NCBI RefSeq assembly: GCF_023715205.1
Contig: NZ_JAMBNR010000020.1
Coordinates: 1-64,000, forward strand
From: Mesobacillus maritimus
GTDB taxonomy: Bacteria > Bacillota > Bacilli > Bacillales > Cytobacillaceae
Reading direction: 5' to 3'
DNA length: 64,000 bases
This document shows, piece by piece, positions 7,014 through 17,046 of the stretch (positions are counted from its first letter, which is position 1; every line of letters begins with the position of its first letter). A program made the position numbers and the translations under genes. The notes under the pieces are model-generated. The model did no database searches and had not been told where the DNA came from. It worked only from the letters and a program-made list of their open reading frames with translations.

Positions 7014-7625
7014 TTACTGATAACTGCGTCTCCGTTTGACGTACCAAATAATAAAAAGGATTGCAATAATAGCAAATACCACATAAAAAGCACTTTTATA
7101 GAGTTCAACATATCCAAGGATTTCTTCCCATGATTCACCGAGTACAGCACCTAAACTCACTAAAATCGTATTCCAAACGACTGTTCCCATAGTTGAAAAT
7201 AAAATAAAGGTCATAAAATTCATTTTTGCCATCCCTGCGGGTATGGAAATAAGGCTACGGACCACAGGAATTAAACGACAAAAGAAGACAGTCCAATTCC
7301 CGTATCTTAAAAACCATCCTTCAGCTGAACGTATATCCTTCTTTGAAATACGTAGTAAATGCCCCCACCTTTCAACAAATTTCTCCAGTTGGTCGACATT
7401 TATAATTCTACCAATCCAATACAAAATAATTGCTCCAATTACTGATCCAACTGTTGAGGCAACAATTACTCCTACTACAGTCAGAGATGTCCTCGTTGTC
7501 ATAAACCCACCAAATGGCAAAACGATTTCAGAAGGGATTGGAGGAAAGAGGTTCTCCAAAGCAATGACTGCCATAATCCCAATATAACCAAACTCTTCCA
7601 TGATTGTAAAAATCCAGTCTTTCAT
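7014..7625 (-). CDS. DedA family membrane protein (VTT domain)
   Basis: The 203-residue polytopic protein of the DedA/VTT family has the motifs ENLFPPIPSEIVLPFGG (about 24-40) and FFCRLIPVVRSLISIPAGMAKM (about 114-135). Their Glu and Arg residues are those required in DedA proteins. Members are undecaprenyl-phosphate or phospholipid flippases/scramblases that affect envelope charge and proton motive force; substrate specificity is not evident here. The ATG at 7625 is used because TTGGAGGG precedes it directly; a longer frame begins inside that ribosome-binding site. Confidence 0.92.
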   Translation of the reverse strand: MKDWIFTIMEEFGYIGIMAVIALENLFPPIPSEIVLPFGGFMTTRTSLTVVGVIVASTVGSVIGAIILYWIGRIINVDQLEKFVERWGHLLRISKKDIRSAEGWFLRYGNWTVFFCRLIPVVRSLISIPAGMAKMNFMTFILFSTMGTVVWNTILVSLGAVLGESWEEILGYVELYKSAFYVVFAIIAILFIIWYVKRRRSYQ

Positions 7626-7704
7626 TATTCCCTCCAACTTTTTTAATTACTCAGTTGCTAAAACTTTATTTAAGTGATTTTTTCCTGGTTCCGGCATAAA
7701 TTAA

Positions 7705-7745
7705 AAACCTGTCCATTAGAAAGTATATGCCTATGGACAGGGTTT
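7705..7745 (-). terminator. terminator of decayed DUF1516 gene
   Basis: CCTGTCCAT (7708-7716) pairs with ATGGACAGG (7733-7741). On the minus strand it is followed by TTTTTAA. It lies just beyond the stop codon of the frameshifted gene at 7768, so it is that gene's original terminator. Confidence 0.75.
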
Positions 7746-7767
7746 AGTTCTATTATAAATTCTTTTT

Positions 7768-8086
7768 TCAGTTATACAAATAAAAACCAAGTGCTAGTCT
7801 TTGACCTAGATAAAGCACGAGCAGAAATACAAGGATAAAACCTCCCAAGAGCAAGTAATTTTTTTCTTTCTTCGCTTTTACAAGAATCTTTTCAAATAAA
7901 GCGATAAGCATTACTCCAAGGAGAGATTTATATATTTAGGATAACACCGATATTAAATAAACCGGAAAGCATACATACACCTGTTGCAATCAATATTATT
8001 TTAACGGACTCGTAGAATCCTATAAGGAAGCTTACTATCTTTTCCTTGTTTCTGGTCTGGTGAATATTGATGATTAAGGATAGCAC
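7768..8086 (-). pseudogene. decayed YisL/DUF1516-like membrane protein
   Basis: On the minus strand two frames join into one small membrane protein: VLSLIINIHQTRNKEKIVSF...SGLFNIGVILNI, then after a one-base deletion near 7937 KSLLGVMLIALFEKILVKAK and ...YLGQRLALGFYLYN to a TGA at 7768-7770. Layout and C-terminus resemble the DUF1516 (YisL) family of four-helix proteins, but the family N-terminus is missing and replaced by response-regulator remnants. A sequencing error could explain the frameshift but not the lost N-terminus. Confidence 0.5.
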
Positions 8087-8088
8087 AA

Positions 8089-8270
8089 TTACTCTTCTTG
8101 CCGCACGATTAATCTCAATCCCCTGACAAAAATTTCTTTATTTACAACTTCATGTTGTTTCGATAGTAAACGTTCATAACGAGAAAGATGTGCTCTTGTT
8201 CTAGCAACTAACTCGTTTGGCGAAAGGAAAATAATTCACCATCTTGACACTTTTCCTCAAAGTCGTATAT
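8089..8270 (-). pseudogene. remnant of an OmpR-family response regulator
   Basis: On the minus strand a frame reads SPNELVARTRAHLSRYERLL and then SKQHEVVNKEIFVRGL, ending RQEE-stop at 8089. This is the end of a receiver domain and the linker of an OmpR-type response regulator (compare the common KPFSPxELVARVxAHLxRYER pattern). Upstream the equivalent of DDYxxKPF is broken by a stop (SRW-stop-IIFL), and the DNA-binding domain is absent. It abuts the decayed DUF1516 gene, as if a deletion fused the two. Confidence 0.55.
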
Positions 8271-8433
8271 TCCCCAAACGCTCGCTGAAAAATGCTTTTA
8301 CAAAGGGTTTATTTACCAGAATCATCGCTGAACAATTAATACTTCATCATGCCCTATCTTTGATTTAATGAATTCTTGGATTTTGTAGGATTTTGTCGAA
8401 ATATAACAGAGGATAGTTTTGGAGGTAGCATCA

Positions 8434-10956
8434 TTGTCCATCAAAAAGAAACTCCCATTAATCTTTACGATACTGGTATTTTTAATATTGTTAATGAATA
8501 ATTCACTGCACTTTTTTCGGTCAAAGCAGCAGTTACTCGATTATAACGAAAGTCAGATCAACATGATTACACAGGAAGTTGCTTTCCAAGTGGAAAATGC
8601 AAAGAAAGGATCCTTGTATGTGGAAGACCTTATTGGTCGAGAATTGAGGACTGCCTCTATTGCCATTCAAAAATCGCTGCCTGCTAAACATGAAGACGTG
8701 ACAAATGAACAACTCATTCATTTAGCAAACGAATTAATGCTTTCTCATATTACATTATTAGTTAAAACTGAGGACGATATTGTCGGAGTGAAATCCACAG
8801 ATCCGCACGAAATTAATATGGGGACTAAAGGTTGGGGATATTGGTACGATGCCTTTGAACAATTGCTCGCATTAACCCCGGTGAATGTTGAAAAGGGGCT
8901 AACACTGCCACATTATTGGTCTGGACCAATCGAGGTTGCTTCTAGCAATCCTGATCATGTCGATAAATGGGGATATTATTATGATGGTTCAACCAATTAC
9001 ATCATCGACCCTTATTATCGTGATAATGCAGTCCTTGAATATGAACAAAACTTCGGACCAGGAAAAATTATGACTCGATTTACAGAAGAACTGGAAGGAA
9101 TCTTGGAGTTAACGGTCTTTAACCCTGAACGCTTTGGCGATGAAAAAGAAGTCGTTCACTTAAATGGAAATAGTTATACTCGTCTCTCAGCGGAACCAAT
9201 TTGGTACGGGAGTTATAATTATCATAACGAACAAATAGACGTTGGTTTAATTAAAACCGCTGCTAAAAGTGGTGAGACTCAAAGCTATCGAACGACCTTG
9301 GACGGCAAGGATATTCAGAAAACATTTGTGCCTATTCAAGGAAACCACGAACCATTTGTGATTGGTTTAGTATATGACTATGGACTGATTCAAACACAGT
9401 TAAACGAAGAATTAAAAGAGCATATTCTCCTGTCCTTTATTTTTATGATATTTGTCTTAATCATAAGTTTCATCTTTTCACGCTCGATTACAAAACCAGT
9501 AGAATATGTTGTCGAACGAGTAAATGAAATTGCCAAAGGAGACTTCGGAAAAACATTAAAAGCAGACCGAAAAGATGAATTAGGTATTCTTGCCAAAAAC
9601 GTAAACGCTTTGTCCATCAGCTTGAAAACTTACGTTGAAAATTTAAAAAAGAGCAACGAGGTCATTGAGTTTCAAGCTTTACATGACCCACTTACGAATC
9701 TACCCAACAGGAGATATTTTCAGGAAGAATTAACAAAACGAATCGAACATTCAAAACGTACTGGGGAGAATGTGACCATCTTATTTATTGATTTAGACCG
9801 CTTTAAGCACCTTAATGATAGCTTAGGTCATACAAAAGGGGATGAGTTGCTTAAACTTACTGCTAATCGATTAAAAGAAGCACTCGTCACCACTAAGCAT
9901 TTTATAACCCGCCAAGGCGGCGATGAATTTATCATTCTCATCGAAAAAGTAAACAAAGTCGAAAGTAAATTACTTGCTGAAAAGATTATTCTTGAACTAA
10001 ACAAACCCTTCTATTTAAATGAAAAGAAGATTTATTTGAATGCAAGTTGCGGAATCAGTATTTATCCTGAACATCATACAGAAATTGAAAACCTGATTGC
10101 ATCTTCTGACATGGCCATGTATTCAGCAAAGAAGGATGGCGGCAACAAGGTCGTTATGTTTAATGATCAGATTTCCACTCAAGGAAAACAACGGCCACTT
10201 ATTGAAACGAAATTAAGAAGGGCTTTAGAAGAAAACAAAATATCAGTCTATTATCAACCTAAGTTTGATACTAACAGTGGTAAAATTACAGGTATGGAAG
10301 CACTATGCAGGTGGAAGGATGACGAACTCGGTTGGGTCTCACCAGACCTTTTTATTCCAATTGCTGAAGAGACGGGACTAATCCAGCCCTTGTGGGAACA
10401 AATAATGGTAGCAGCTTGCTCGCAGTTGAGTCAATGGAATAAAGGGAGAAATTCGCCTTTAACCCTAGCCATTAATTTCTCAGCACGGCAATTTCAAGAG
10501 CCTGAGCAGCTGGTAAGACAAATTCGTCGGTACCTGACTAAATACCAAATAGCTCCTGAGCTATTTGAAATCGAGATTACCGAGAGTACACTTTTAAATC
10601 ATACTCACCGGACCATCTCTACCTTACATTCTCTAAAAGAAATTGGAATCCATATTTCCATTGATGATTTTGGGACAGGTTTTTCCTCACTAAGCTATTT
10701 GAAAAAGCTTCCCATCGATTGCTTAAAGATTGATAAAAGTTTTATCCAAGATATCAACCCCGATTTCAGCAATTCAGAAATTGCAGAAACGATTATTAAC
10801 TTGGCTCGCAGTTTACGCCTTCATGTTATAGCCGAAGGCGTCGAACTAGAACATCAACGAGACTTTTTACAATCTAAAAATTGTACACTCATGCAAGGAT
10901 ATTTCTTTAGTAAACCATTGTCAGCTGAAGAGTTTTATGAACTCATCCAAAAATAA
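8434..10956 (+). CDS. membrane GGDEF-EAL protein with extracellular sensor (c-di-GMP turnover)
   Basis: This 840-residue signalling protein has a TM helix (about 8-24), an extracytoplasmic Cache-like sensor (about 30-325), a second TM helix (about 330-350), HAMP (about 351-405), a GGDEF domain (DPLTNLPNRRYF; intact RQGGDEF at about 492-498) and an EAL domain (GMEAL at about 618-622; IDDFGTGFSS at about 742-751). Both catalytic signatures look complete, so it may make and degrade c-di-GMP, with direction set by the sensor ligand. Start TTG at 8434 is chosen because GGAGGT (8421-8426) is correctly spaced. A terminator follows, so it is monocistronic. Confidence 0.93.
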   Translation: MSIKKKLPLIFTILVFLILLMNNSLHFFRSKQQLLDYNESQINMITQEVAFQVENAKKGSLYVEDLIGRELRTASIAIQKSLPAKHEDVTNEQLIHLANELMLSHITLLVKTEDDIVGVKSTDPHEINMGTKGWGYWYDAFEQLLALTPVNVEKGLTLPHYWSGPIEVASSNPDHVDKWGYYYDGSTNYIIDPYYRDNAVLEYEQNFGPGKIMTRFTEELEGILELTVFNPERFGDEKEVVHLNGNSYTRLSAEPIWYGSYNYHNEQIDVGLIKTAAKSGETQSYRTTLDGKDIQKTFVPIQGNHEPFVIGLVYDYGLIQTQLNEELKEHILLSFIFMIFVLIISFIFSRSITKPVEYVVERVNEIAKGDFGKTLKADRKDELGILAKNVNALSISLKTYVENLKKSNEVIEFQALHDPLTNLPNRRYFQEELTKRIEHSKRTGENVTILFIDLDRFKHLNDSLGHTKGDELLKLTANRLKEALVTTKHFITRQGGDEFIILIEKVNKVESKLLAEKIILELNKPFYLNEKKIYLNASCGISIYPEHHTEIENLIASSDMAMYSAKKDGGNKVVMFNDQISTQGKQRPLIETKLRRALEENKISVYYQPKFDTNSGKITGMEALCRWKDDELGWVSPDLFIPIAEETGLIQPLWEQIMVAACSQLSQWNKGRNSPLTLAINFSARQFQEPEQLVRQIRRYLTKYQIAPELFEIEITESTLLNHTHRTISTLHSLKEIGIHISIDDFGTGFSSLSYLKKLPIDCLKIDKSFIQDINPDFSNSEIAETIINLARSLRLHVIAEGVELEHQRDFLQSKNCTLMQGYFFSKPLSAEEFYELIQK

Positions 10957-10960
10957 CAAG

Positions 10961-10982
10961 TGGAGCCTAGCATAAGGCTCCA
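10961..10982 (+). terminator. terminator of GGDEF-EAL gene
   Basis: TGGAGCC (10961-10967) pairs with GGCTCCA (10976-10982) followed by TTTTTG. It begins 4 bases after the stop codon. Confidence 0.85.
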
Positions 10983-11032
10983 TTTTTGTGTTAAATTATG
11001 GTTAGAAAATTCTAAAAATAAGAGGTGTTAAT

Positions 11033-11476
11033 ATGGAGCATGATTTCCGCTTCTCCCATAAATTAAAAGTTCGTTACTCCGAGATAGATGGGCAAAAGAT
11101 TGTGTTCAATGCACATTATTTAACTTATCTTGATATTGCGATTGCCGAGTACTTTGTAGAAGGTCTCCAGTTAGATTTGTTAACCTTAGCTGAGGATGGG
11201 ACCTTTGATTTTGTTGTCGCCAAATCAACATTAGAATATAAAAATTCGGCCCGCTTAAACGATTGGCTAAACATTTGGTGCCGCACAAAAAAAATTGGCA
11301 ATACTAGTATGACAATGGAGTTTATGATTACCAGAGAAGGAGAAACAGAACCACTTATCTTAGCTGAGATCATTTATGTAAGCATTAATCCCATCACACA
11401 CGAAAAACAAGCAGTTCCTTCTTTAGTAAAACAACGCATTGAAAGTTTTGAAAAAGGCTGTCTCTATAAAAGATAG
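11033..11476 (+). CDS. acyl-CoA thioesterase (4HBT hot-dog fold)
   Basis: A 147-residue hot-dog thioesterase of the YbgC/FadM type. The N-terminal block KVRYSEIDGQKIVFNAHYLTYLD corresponds to the family pattern RYxExDxxGxVxxxxY, although the usual catalytic Asp/Gly spacing reads EIDGQKIVFN. It would hydrolyse short- or medium-chain acyl-CoA; the substrate is unknown. The start ATG follows AGAGGTG. The last seven codons (GCLYKR and stop) fall inside a MITE-like repeat, so the C-terminus was supplied or altered by an insertion. Confidence 0.87.
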   Translation: MEHDFRFSHKLKVRYSEIDGQKIVFNAHYLTYLDIAIAEYFVEGLQLDLLTLAEDGTFDFVVAKSTLEYKNSARLNDWLNIWCRTKKIGNTSMTMEFMITREGETEPLILAEIIYVSINPITHEKQAVPSLVKQRIESFEKGCLYKR

Positions 11477-11639
11477 TTGTTAAAATTCTAAAGCTGGCCT
11501 TAACATAATAGTGTCCATTTCGCTTTTTAAAATTAGGTTTACAAGTTCATTATTTATAAAATGAAGCTGTTTTTTGTATAACCTTGCTTATTCAGACGTA
11601 TTTTTGGATCAGACAGCAAAAAAGTTTCAGAAAAGGGCC
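11456..11639 (-). mobile_element. MITE-like element, copy B (overlaps thioesterase 3' end)
   Basis: This is the most diverged copy, in inverse orientation. It starts GGCTGTCTCTATAAAAGAT (compare GGCTGTTTTCGTAAAGATT in copy F) and ends with the inverse of the other terminus (AAAGTTTCAGAAAAGGGCC). The internal hairpin has decayed (GTTAAAATT...GGCCTTAAC). The flanks TTGAAAAA and TTTTTAAA agree at only 5 of 8 positions, so the target duplication is not clear. The first 21 bases are coding sequence of the thioesterase. Confidence 0.7.
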
Positions 11640-11750
11640 TTTTTAAAAAAATCTCACTGGATTACCCAATCATAATGTGTAAAACACCGGACCTGTTGCT
11701 CACAAGCTAGACTACATAGTAATAACTTCCTCCAAACTCGGAAACACAAA

Positions 11751-11788
11751 AAAAACCGTTACCCTTAATAAAAAGGTAACGGTTTTTT
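11751..11788 (-). terminator. terminator of lactate/glycolate permease
   Basis: AAAAAACCGTTACC (about 11750-11763) pairs with GGTAACGGTTTTTT (11775-11788). The stem is A-rich/T-rich at both ends and lies 10 bases after the permease stop on the minus strand. Confidence 0.9.
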
Positions 11789-11797
11789 CTATCCTAA

Positions 11798-13585
11798 CTA
11801 CATCGATTTTCCTTTTGGAGAAGTAACTGTAAGTTGTGCAGCACGTTTTTTATTAGTCGCAATGATATAAATAGCCACAATCCAAATCGCTGCAACAATA
11901 AAGCTTCCCAGGTTAAATAGTCCTTTATCTGCATACCATACAATCGAATATCCGAGACCACCTAGGAGTAATGCGTAATAAACAAATGGGAATAAGGTCT
12001 TTCTTATAACATCCCCTTCTTTCCCTAATAATCCTACTACAGCAGACGCGGCAACAACGTTATGCACACAAATCATGTTTCCTGCTGCACCACCAACCGC
12101 TTGCAAAGCAACAATCCAAGTAGGATCTACACCAATTTGGTTTCCGACATCATATTGGAACAAAGAGAACATCATATTACTAACAGTATTACTTCCGGCA
12201 ATAAATGCACCAAGTCCACCAATAAAGGTAGCAAAGATTGGCCAGAACTCACCAGCTAATGCAACGACACCATTTGCAAGTTCAATTGGCATGCGCTCAT
12301 AGCCAGCTGCTCCTCCACCGGAATTTAAGAATACTTGAACCATTGGAACAGTGAAAATTAATGCCGTTGAGGCTGCGACCGCCGTTTTCAAAGAATCTGT
12401 GAAGGCAGACTTGTAAGCACTTCCATTCATTCCGTGAATAAAGAACGTAATCAATGAAACTAAGATAAAAATGGTACCCGGTGAAAAAAGCGGTTGAAAA
12501 CTTGCCGTAATTCCAGAACCAAACATATCTTCCGCCGCTAGTGTCCAAGATTTTAGCCAATCAACAACTGGTAGTGCCTCTAACCTTGATATAACTAAGA
12601 ACACAGCAACTAAAATATACGGTGTCCAAGCACGTACCATACTCATGCTTCCACTCTTGTGAGCAATATCTTGAATTTCAATCTTCCCAGTCCATTCTGG
12701 ATCCCATTTAGATTTCTCTTCAAAGTCCCAAGTTTCTTCTTTAGGAGGCATGAGAAATCCTCTTTTAGCAGCAAAAATAACAATCGCTAATCCTACTAAT
12801 CCACCGATCATCGATGGAAATTCTGGCCCAAGGAAGTTTGCAACGAGCACATAAGGAATCGTCATCGCAAAGGCTGAAAATAACGCGAACTTCCAAATCT
12901 TTAAGCCTTCGGTAAACGACTTGTTTTTCCCAAAAAATCTTGTCATCAAGGCAACAACAAATAACGGAATGAGTGCCCCAGCTACCATATGTAAAATGGC
13001 AACTTTTCCGGCAATAACTGTTACCAATTGATAAAAATCATTTGTAATCGTTGGATCAGCTGATAACCCCGTTCCGACACCGACCACCATAGGTGTTCCA
13101 ACAGCACCAAAAGAAACAGGTGTACTCTGGATAACCATACCAGCAACAACCGCCGCCATTGCAGGAAAACCTAAACCAACCATTAACGGTACAGCAACTG
13201 CCGCCGGTGTACCAAACCCTGCCGAGCCTTCAATAAAAGACCCAAACAGCCAAGCAACAATTATAACTTGAACTCTACGGTCTTCCGTAATATCCGTAAA
13301 GCCATTGCGGATGGTTTTTAAGCCTCCGCTATACTGAAGCGTATTTAATAATAAAATTGCTCCAAAAATAATGTAAAGAAGTGTTCCAGCCGTCACAAGA
13401 CCATTAATCGAAGCGGCAGCCACATTAACCCCTGGAACTTTCCATACAAAGAGTGCTAACCCAATCGCAACTAAATACGAGATTGGCATAGCCTTACTGG
13501 CTGGCATTCTCATTACAACAAGAAAGATTGCAACAGCTAAAATTGGTAAAAGAGATAAAAATGCTAATAAACCTGTACTCACCAT
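11798..13585 (-). CDS. lctP: L-lactate/glycolate permease (LctP family)
   Basis: The 595-residue permease of the lactate permease family has about 14 membrane helices with family blocks [20 protein letters not shown] (about 116-135) and SNTVSNMMF. Members (LctP, LutP, GlcA) import L-lactate, D-lactate or glycolate with protons. The adjacent glycolate-oxidase genes suggest glycolate uptake here, but sequence alone does not decide. The start ATG has GGGGG upstream. It is transcribed separately from the glc operon, behind a perfect GntR-type palindrome and a perfect cre site. Confidence 0.92.
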   Translation of the reverse strand: MVSTGLLAFLSLLPILAVAIFLVVMRMPASKAMPISYLVAIGLALFVWKVPGVNVAAASINGLVTAGTLLYIIFGAILLLNTLQYSGGLKTIRNGFTDITEDRRVQVIIVAWLFGSFIEGSAGFGTPAAVAVPLMVGLGFPAMAAVVAGMVIQSTPVSFGAVGTPMVVGVGTGLSADPTITNDFYQLVTVIAGKVAILHMVAGALIPLFVVALMTRFFGKNKSFTEGLKIWKFALFSAFAMTIPYVLVANFLGPEFPSMIGGLVGLAIVIFAAKRGFLMPPKEETWDFEEKSKWDPEWTGKIEIQDIAHKSGSMSMVRAWTPYILVAVFLVISRLEALPVVDWLKSWTLAAEDMFGSGITASFQPLFSPGTIFILVSLITFFIHGMNGSAYKSAFTDSLKTAVAASTALIFTVPMVQVFLNSGGGAAGYERMPIELANGVVALAGEFWPIFATFIGGLGAFIAGSNTVSNMMFSLFQYDVGNQIGVDPTWIVALQAVGGAAGNMICVHNVVAASAVVGLLGKEGDVIRKTLFPFVYYALLLGGLGYSIVWYADKGLFNLGSFIVAAIWIVAIYIIATNKKRAAQLTVTSPKGKSM

Positions 13586-13598
13586 ATAACCCCCTTTT

Positions 13599-13613
13599 TG
13601 TTTACGCTTACAT
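13599..13613 (-). promoter_or_regulatory. cre site (CcpA) ahead of the permease
   Basis: On the minus strand ATGTAAGCGTAAACA matches the cre consensus WTGNAANCGNWNNCW at all 15 positions. It lies 14 bases upstream of the permease start codon, downstream of the putative promoter, a position suited to roadblock repression by CcpA when a preferred sugar is present. Confidence 0.8.
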
Positions 13614-13653
13614 AGGAAGATAAAAAAATAGTTTGTTATATAACTATATAAAT

Positions 13654-13670
13654 TTGTTGTATAACAACAA
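13654..13670. promoter_or_regulatory. FadR/GntR-type operator palindrome
   Basis: TTGTTGT-ATA-ACAACAA is a perfect palindrome with 7-bp arms and a 3-base centre. Its core TTGTATAACAA fits TNGTNNNACNA, the operator pattern of the FadR subfamily of GntR regulators, including lactate and glycolate regulators. It lies 70-85 bases upstream of the permease start. The regulator encoded at 21237-21941 is the obvious candidate, but another lactate regulator elsewhere in the genome is possible. Confidence 0.75.
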
Positions 13671-13874
13671 CTATAGGATAATTATACTAAAAATTCTGTT
13701 TCTTTCAACAACTTTTATTTTATTTTTGAGAAAATAGAGAAAATTTACTACTAGTTCCACCGATAATGAGTTGTTGATTACTTATTTGAGGTATTAAAAG
13801 TTCTAAAAAACTAGTTGGAAATCTTATAGCACATACGAAACAGAAAAACTTATCTTTACCTTTCAATAAAAAAA

Positions 13875-13899
13875 CTCTTTTTCCAGCATGGAAAAAGAG
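13875..13899 (-). terminator. terminator of the glc operon
   Basis: CTCTTTTTCC (13875-13884) pairs with GGAAAAAGAG (13890-13899). On the minus strand it is followed by TTTTTTTATTG. It lies 25 bases after the stop of the FAH-family gene, the last gene of the operon. Confidence 0.88.
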
Positions 13900-13923
13900 C
13901 CTTTTGCGAGATAACTATTAAAT

Positions 13924-14700
13924 TTAATTAGATACACGACTTTTGGCAGAAACAAAAGTATTTCGGAGATTCCCAATTTCTTTGATTTCACATTCGATCA
14001 CATCTCCAGCTTTCACCATTTCTGCACCAAGCGGGCTACCTGTTAAAATAACATCCCCTGGTTTTAGCGTCAGCACATTGGACAAATAAGAAACCATCTT
14101 CCTTAACGTAACAATCATTAACTCCGTAGAACTGTTTTGCTTTTCCTCTCCATTTAATCGAGCTTCAACCTTAACCAAAGCGGGATCCAACTCTGTTTCA
14201 ATTACTGGACCAAGAGGGGTAAATGTATCAAAGGATTTACCGATTGTCCAGTGGCCATCTTCACGGAAGAATTGTGGTGCAGTCACATCGTTACCAACTG
14301 TATAGCCAAAAATATAATCGAGTACATCTTCCTCTGAGATATTTTTCGCTTCTTTTCCAATTACCACTGCCAACTCGGATTCAAATTTAACTTCGTCGAT
14401 TCCTTCTGGAATGATAATTTCATCTTCTGGTCCAATTACAGAAGAAGTAGGTTTAAAGAAGAATACTGGAATTGCTGGAAGTTCGCTAGGTAGTTCTTCT
14501 TTCTTAGCCACATAGTTTGCTCCAATTCCAATAATTTGATTTGGAACAAGCGGAGCCAAAAGCTTTACCTCTCCAATTGAGAATACATTTCCTGTATATG
14601 TCCAACTAGTAAAGACATCTCCTTTTACCTCTCGAATGGTCTCCCCTTCTAAAACACCAGTATAAGACTCAGAACCAACCTGAAACCTCGTAAACTTCAT
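13924..14700 (-). CDS. fumarylacetoacetate hydrolase (FAH) family protein
   Basis: The 258-residue enzyme of the FAH superfamily has the metal-binding signature ExE...D: KFESELAVVIG (about 106-116) and YTVGNDVTAPQF (about 131-142). KSFDTFTPLGP and TGSPLGA are also present. Family members are acylpyruvate hydrolases, fumarylpyruvate hydrolases or oxaloacetate decarboxylases/tautomerases acting on 2-keto acids. As last gene of the glc operon, after malate synthase, it may handle a C4 keto acid such as oxaloacetate; this is inference. The ATG at 14700 follows GGAGGTAGG; the longer frame upstream is not supported. Confidence 0.87.
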   Translation of the reverse strand: MKFTRFQVGSESYTGVLEGETIREVKGDVFTSWTYTGNVFSIGEVKLLAPLVPNQIIGIGANYVAKKEELPSELPAIPVFFFKPTSSVIGPEDEIIIPEGIDEVKFESELAVVIGKEAKNISEEDVLDYIFGYTVGNDVTAPQFFREDGHWTIGKSFDTFTPLGPVIETELDPALVKVEARLNGEEKQNSSTELMIVTLRKMVSYLSNVLTLKPGDVILTGSPLGAEMVKAGDVIECEIKEIGNLRNTFVSAKSRVSN

Positions 14701-14803
14701 AATTCCTACCTCCAATATAGTTATCGATCCATTCCTATGAAATATGTAGAAAACCATCCTACTAGGCAACATTAAATAATGCCTAGTAGAATGGATGTGT
14801 ACA

Positions 14804-16984
14804 TTAATTTTTTGCCATTATTTTTGCTTTTGCTTCTTGGCGACGACGGTGAAGAATTGGCTCGGTGTATCCATTTGGCTGTTCTAAACCTTTAAAGACA
14901 AGGTCACACGCTGCTTGGAATGCAACTGAACCATCGTAATCAACTGCCATTGGGCGGTAAGCTGGGTCACCAGCATTTTGTTCATCTACTACTTTCGCCA
15001 TCCGCTTCAATGTTTCCATTACTTGTTCTTGTGTGCAGATTCCATGACGTAGCCAGTTCGCCATATGCTGACTAGAAATTCTCAATGTTGCGCGGTCTTC
15101 CATCAATCCAATGTTATTGATATCTAGAACCTTTGAACAACCTACACCAAGTTCTACCCAACGAACAACATAGCCAAGAATTCCTTGAGCATTGTTATCT
15201 AGTTCTTCCTGGATTTCTTCAGGAGTCCAGTTTGGATTTTCAGCTACTGGAATTTGTAAAATCTCATCCCGTAAATCCTTAACCCCTTGTTTTAATTCTT
15301 CTTGTACAGATTGCACATTTACCTGATGGTAATGTAACGCGTGTAGCGTTGCACCTGTTGGTGAAGGAACCCAAGCTGTGTTAGCACCAGCTTTTGGATG
15401 ACCAACCTTTTGTTGAATCATATCAGCCATCATATCTGGCATTGCCCACATCCCTTTACCAATTTGAGCTTTTCCTTGGAATCCTACTGAAAGTCCAGTG
15501 AATACATTGGAATTTTCATACCCTTGTAACCATGTAGAGGATTTCATATCGCCTTTACGAATCATTGGACCTGCTTCCATTGATGTATGCATTTCATCCC
15601 CTGTACGGTCAAGGAATCCAGTATTAATAAAGACAATGCGGTCTTTAACTTCTTTAATACAATTCTTTAAGTTAAGTGATGTACGACGTTCTTCATCCAT
15701 TACACCAATTTTCAATGTATGGCGTTCGACACCGATTAAATCTTCAATACGATCAAATAGTTCGTTGGCAAAAGCAACTTCTTTAGAACCATGCATCTTA
15801 GGCTTTACAATGTAAATGGATCCCTTCAAGGAATTTTGATACTTTCCATTTCCTAAAACAGTGTGTTTTCCAATTAAACTAGTAAATACACCATCAAGAA
15901 TACCCTCAGGAATTTCTTCGCCGTTCTCGTCAAGCACTACATTTGTTGTCATAAGGTGTCCTACGTTTCGAATAAACAATGTTGAACGACCTCTTAACGA
16001 AACTTCTTCACCAGAGTTAGAAGTATAGATTCTGTCAGGGTTTAAAGCACGAGTCATTGTTTTTCCATCCTTCTGGAAGGAAGAAGTCAAATCCCCTTTC
16101 ATTAACCCAAGCCAGTTACGGTAAATGAGTGTTTTATCTTCAGCATCAACAGCTGCAACAGAATCCTCACAATCTATGATTGTTGTAACAGCCGCTTCTA
16201 AAAGAATATCTTTCACACCTGCTTTATCTGTTTTTCCAACAGAATGATCACGGTCAATTTGGATTTCAAAGTGAAGTCCGTTATTTTTAATTAAGACTGC
16301 AGTAGGGTTTTCTGCGTTCCCTTGGAATCCAATAAATTTGCCTTCATCTGCTAAGCCCGTTTTGTTTCCATTTTCAAGTGTAACAACAAGGGCACCATTT
16401 TCTACTGCATATTGTGTAGCGTCTTTATGAGTTCCTTCTTTTAGTGGAGATGCCTGATCAAGAAAGTTCTTTCCAAATTGAATGACCTTGTCACCACGAA
16501 CTGGATTATAGCCTTTGCCTTTTTCCGCACCGTCTTCCTCACTGATGGCATCTGTTCCATAGAGAGCATCGTATAAACTTCCCCAACGTGCGTTTCCGGC
16601 ATTCAATGCATATCGAGCATTGTCTCCTGGTACAACTAGCTGTGGGCCCGCTTGAATTGCAATTTCATCATCTACATTTTGTGTTTCAATTTGATAGTCT
16701 TCGACAACCGGCTCTAAGTAACCAATTTCTGTTAAGAAAGCTTTATAACTATCAAAATCAAAATCTTTGCTATTTTCTTGATGCCATAAATCAATTTTGG
16801 CTTGGATTTCGTCACGAACAGCAAGTAGTTCTTTATTTTTTGGAGCCAAATCTTTTACAAGCTGGCCAAAGCCTTGCCAAAATTCCTCGCCATCCACTTG
16901 GCTACCAGGAATTACATCTGAATTAACAAAATCATAGAGTTCTTTAGCTACTTGAAGATTACCAACTTTTACATATTCTGTCAT
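14804..16984 (-). CDS. glcB: malate synthase G
   Basis: The 726-residue enzyme is full length for malate synthase G. It condenses glyoxylate with acetyl-CoA to malate, and it is the monomeric form used in glycolate catabolism. Recognisable blocks are [18 protein letters not shown] (about 131-148), [15 protein letters not shown], the active-site [21 protein letters not shown] (about 443-463) and the late [27 protein letters not shown] region. The ATG at 16984 is chosen behind ATGGAGGAAA. It follows glcD in the operon after a 100-base gap that carries a possible cre site. Confidence 0.96.
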   Translation of the reverse strand: MTEYVKVGNLQVAKELYDFVNSDVIPGSQVDGEEFWQGFGQLVKDLAPKNKELLAVRDEIQAKIDLWHQENSKDFDFDSYKAFLTEIGYLEPVVEDYQIETQNVDDEIAIQAGPQLVVPGDNARYALNAGNARWGSLYDALYGTDAISEEDGAEKGKGYNPVRGDKVIQFGKNFLDQASPLKEGTHKDATQYAVENGALVVTLENGNKTGLADEGKFIGFQGNAENPTAVLIKNNGLHFEIQIDRDHSVGKTDKAGVKDILLEAAVTTIIDCEDSVAAVDAEDKTLIYRNWLGLMKGDLTSSFQKDGKTMTRALNPDRIYTSNSGEEVSLRGRSTLFIRNVGHLMTTNVVLDENGEEIPEGILDGVFTSLIGKHTVLGNGKYQNSLKGSIYIVKPKMHGSKEVAFANELFDRIEDLIGVERHTLKIGVMDEERRTSLNLKNCIKEVKDRIVFINTGFLDRTGDEMHTSMEAGPMIRKGDMKSSTWLQGYENSNVFTGLSVGFQGKAQIGKGMWAMPDMMADMIQQKVGHPKAGANTAWVPSPTGATLHALHYHQVNVQSVQEELKQGVKDLRDEILQIPVAENPNWTPEEIQEELDNNAQGILGYVVRWVELGVGCSKVLDINNIGLMEDRATLRISSQHMANWLRHGICTQEQVMETLKRMAKVVDEQNAGDPAYRPMAVDYDGSVAFQAACDLVFKGLEQPNGYTEPILHRRRQEAKAKIMAKN

Positions 16985-17046
16985 TTGTCTATTTCCTCCA
17001 TTTCTTTGTCTCATAGGGACATCATATCATTATTTTTAATCCGCTT

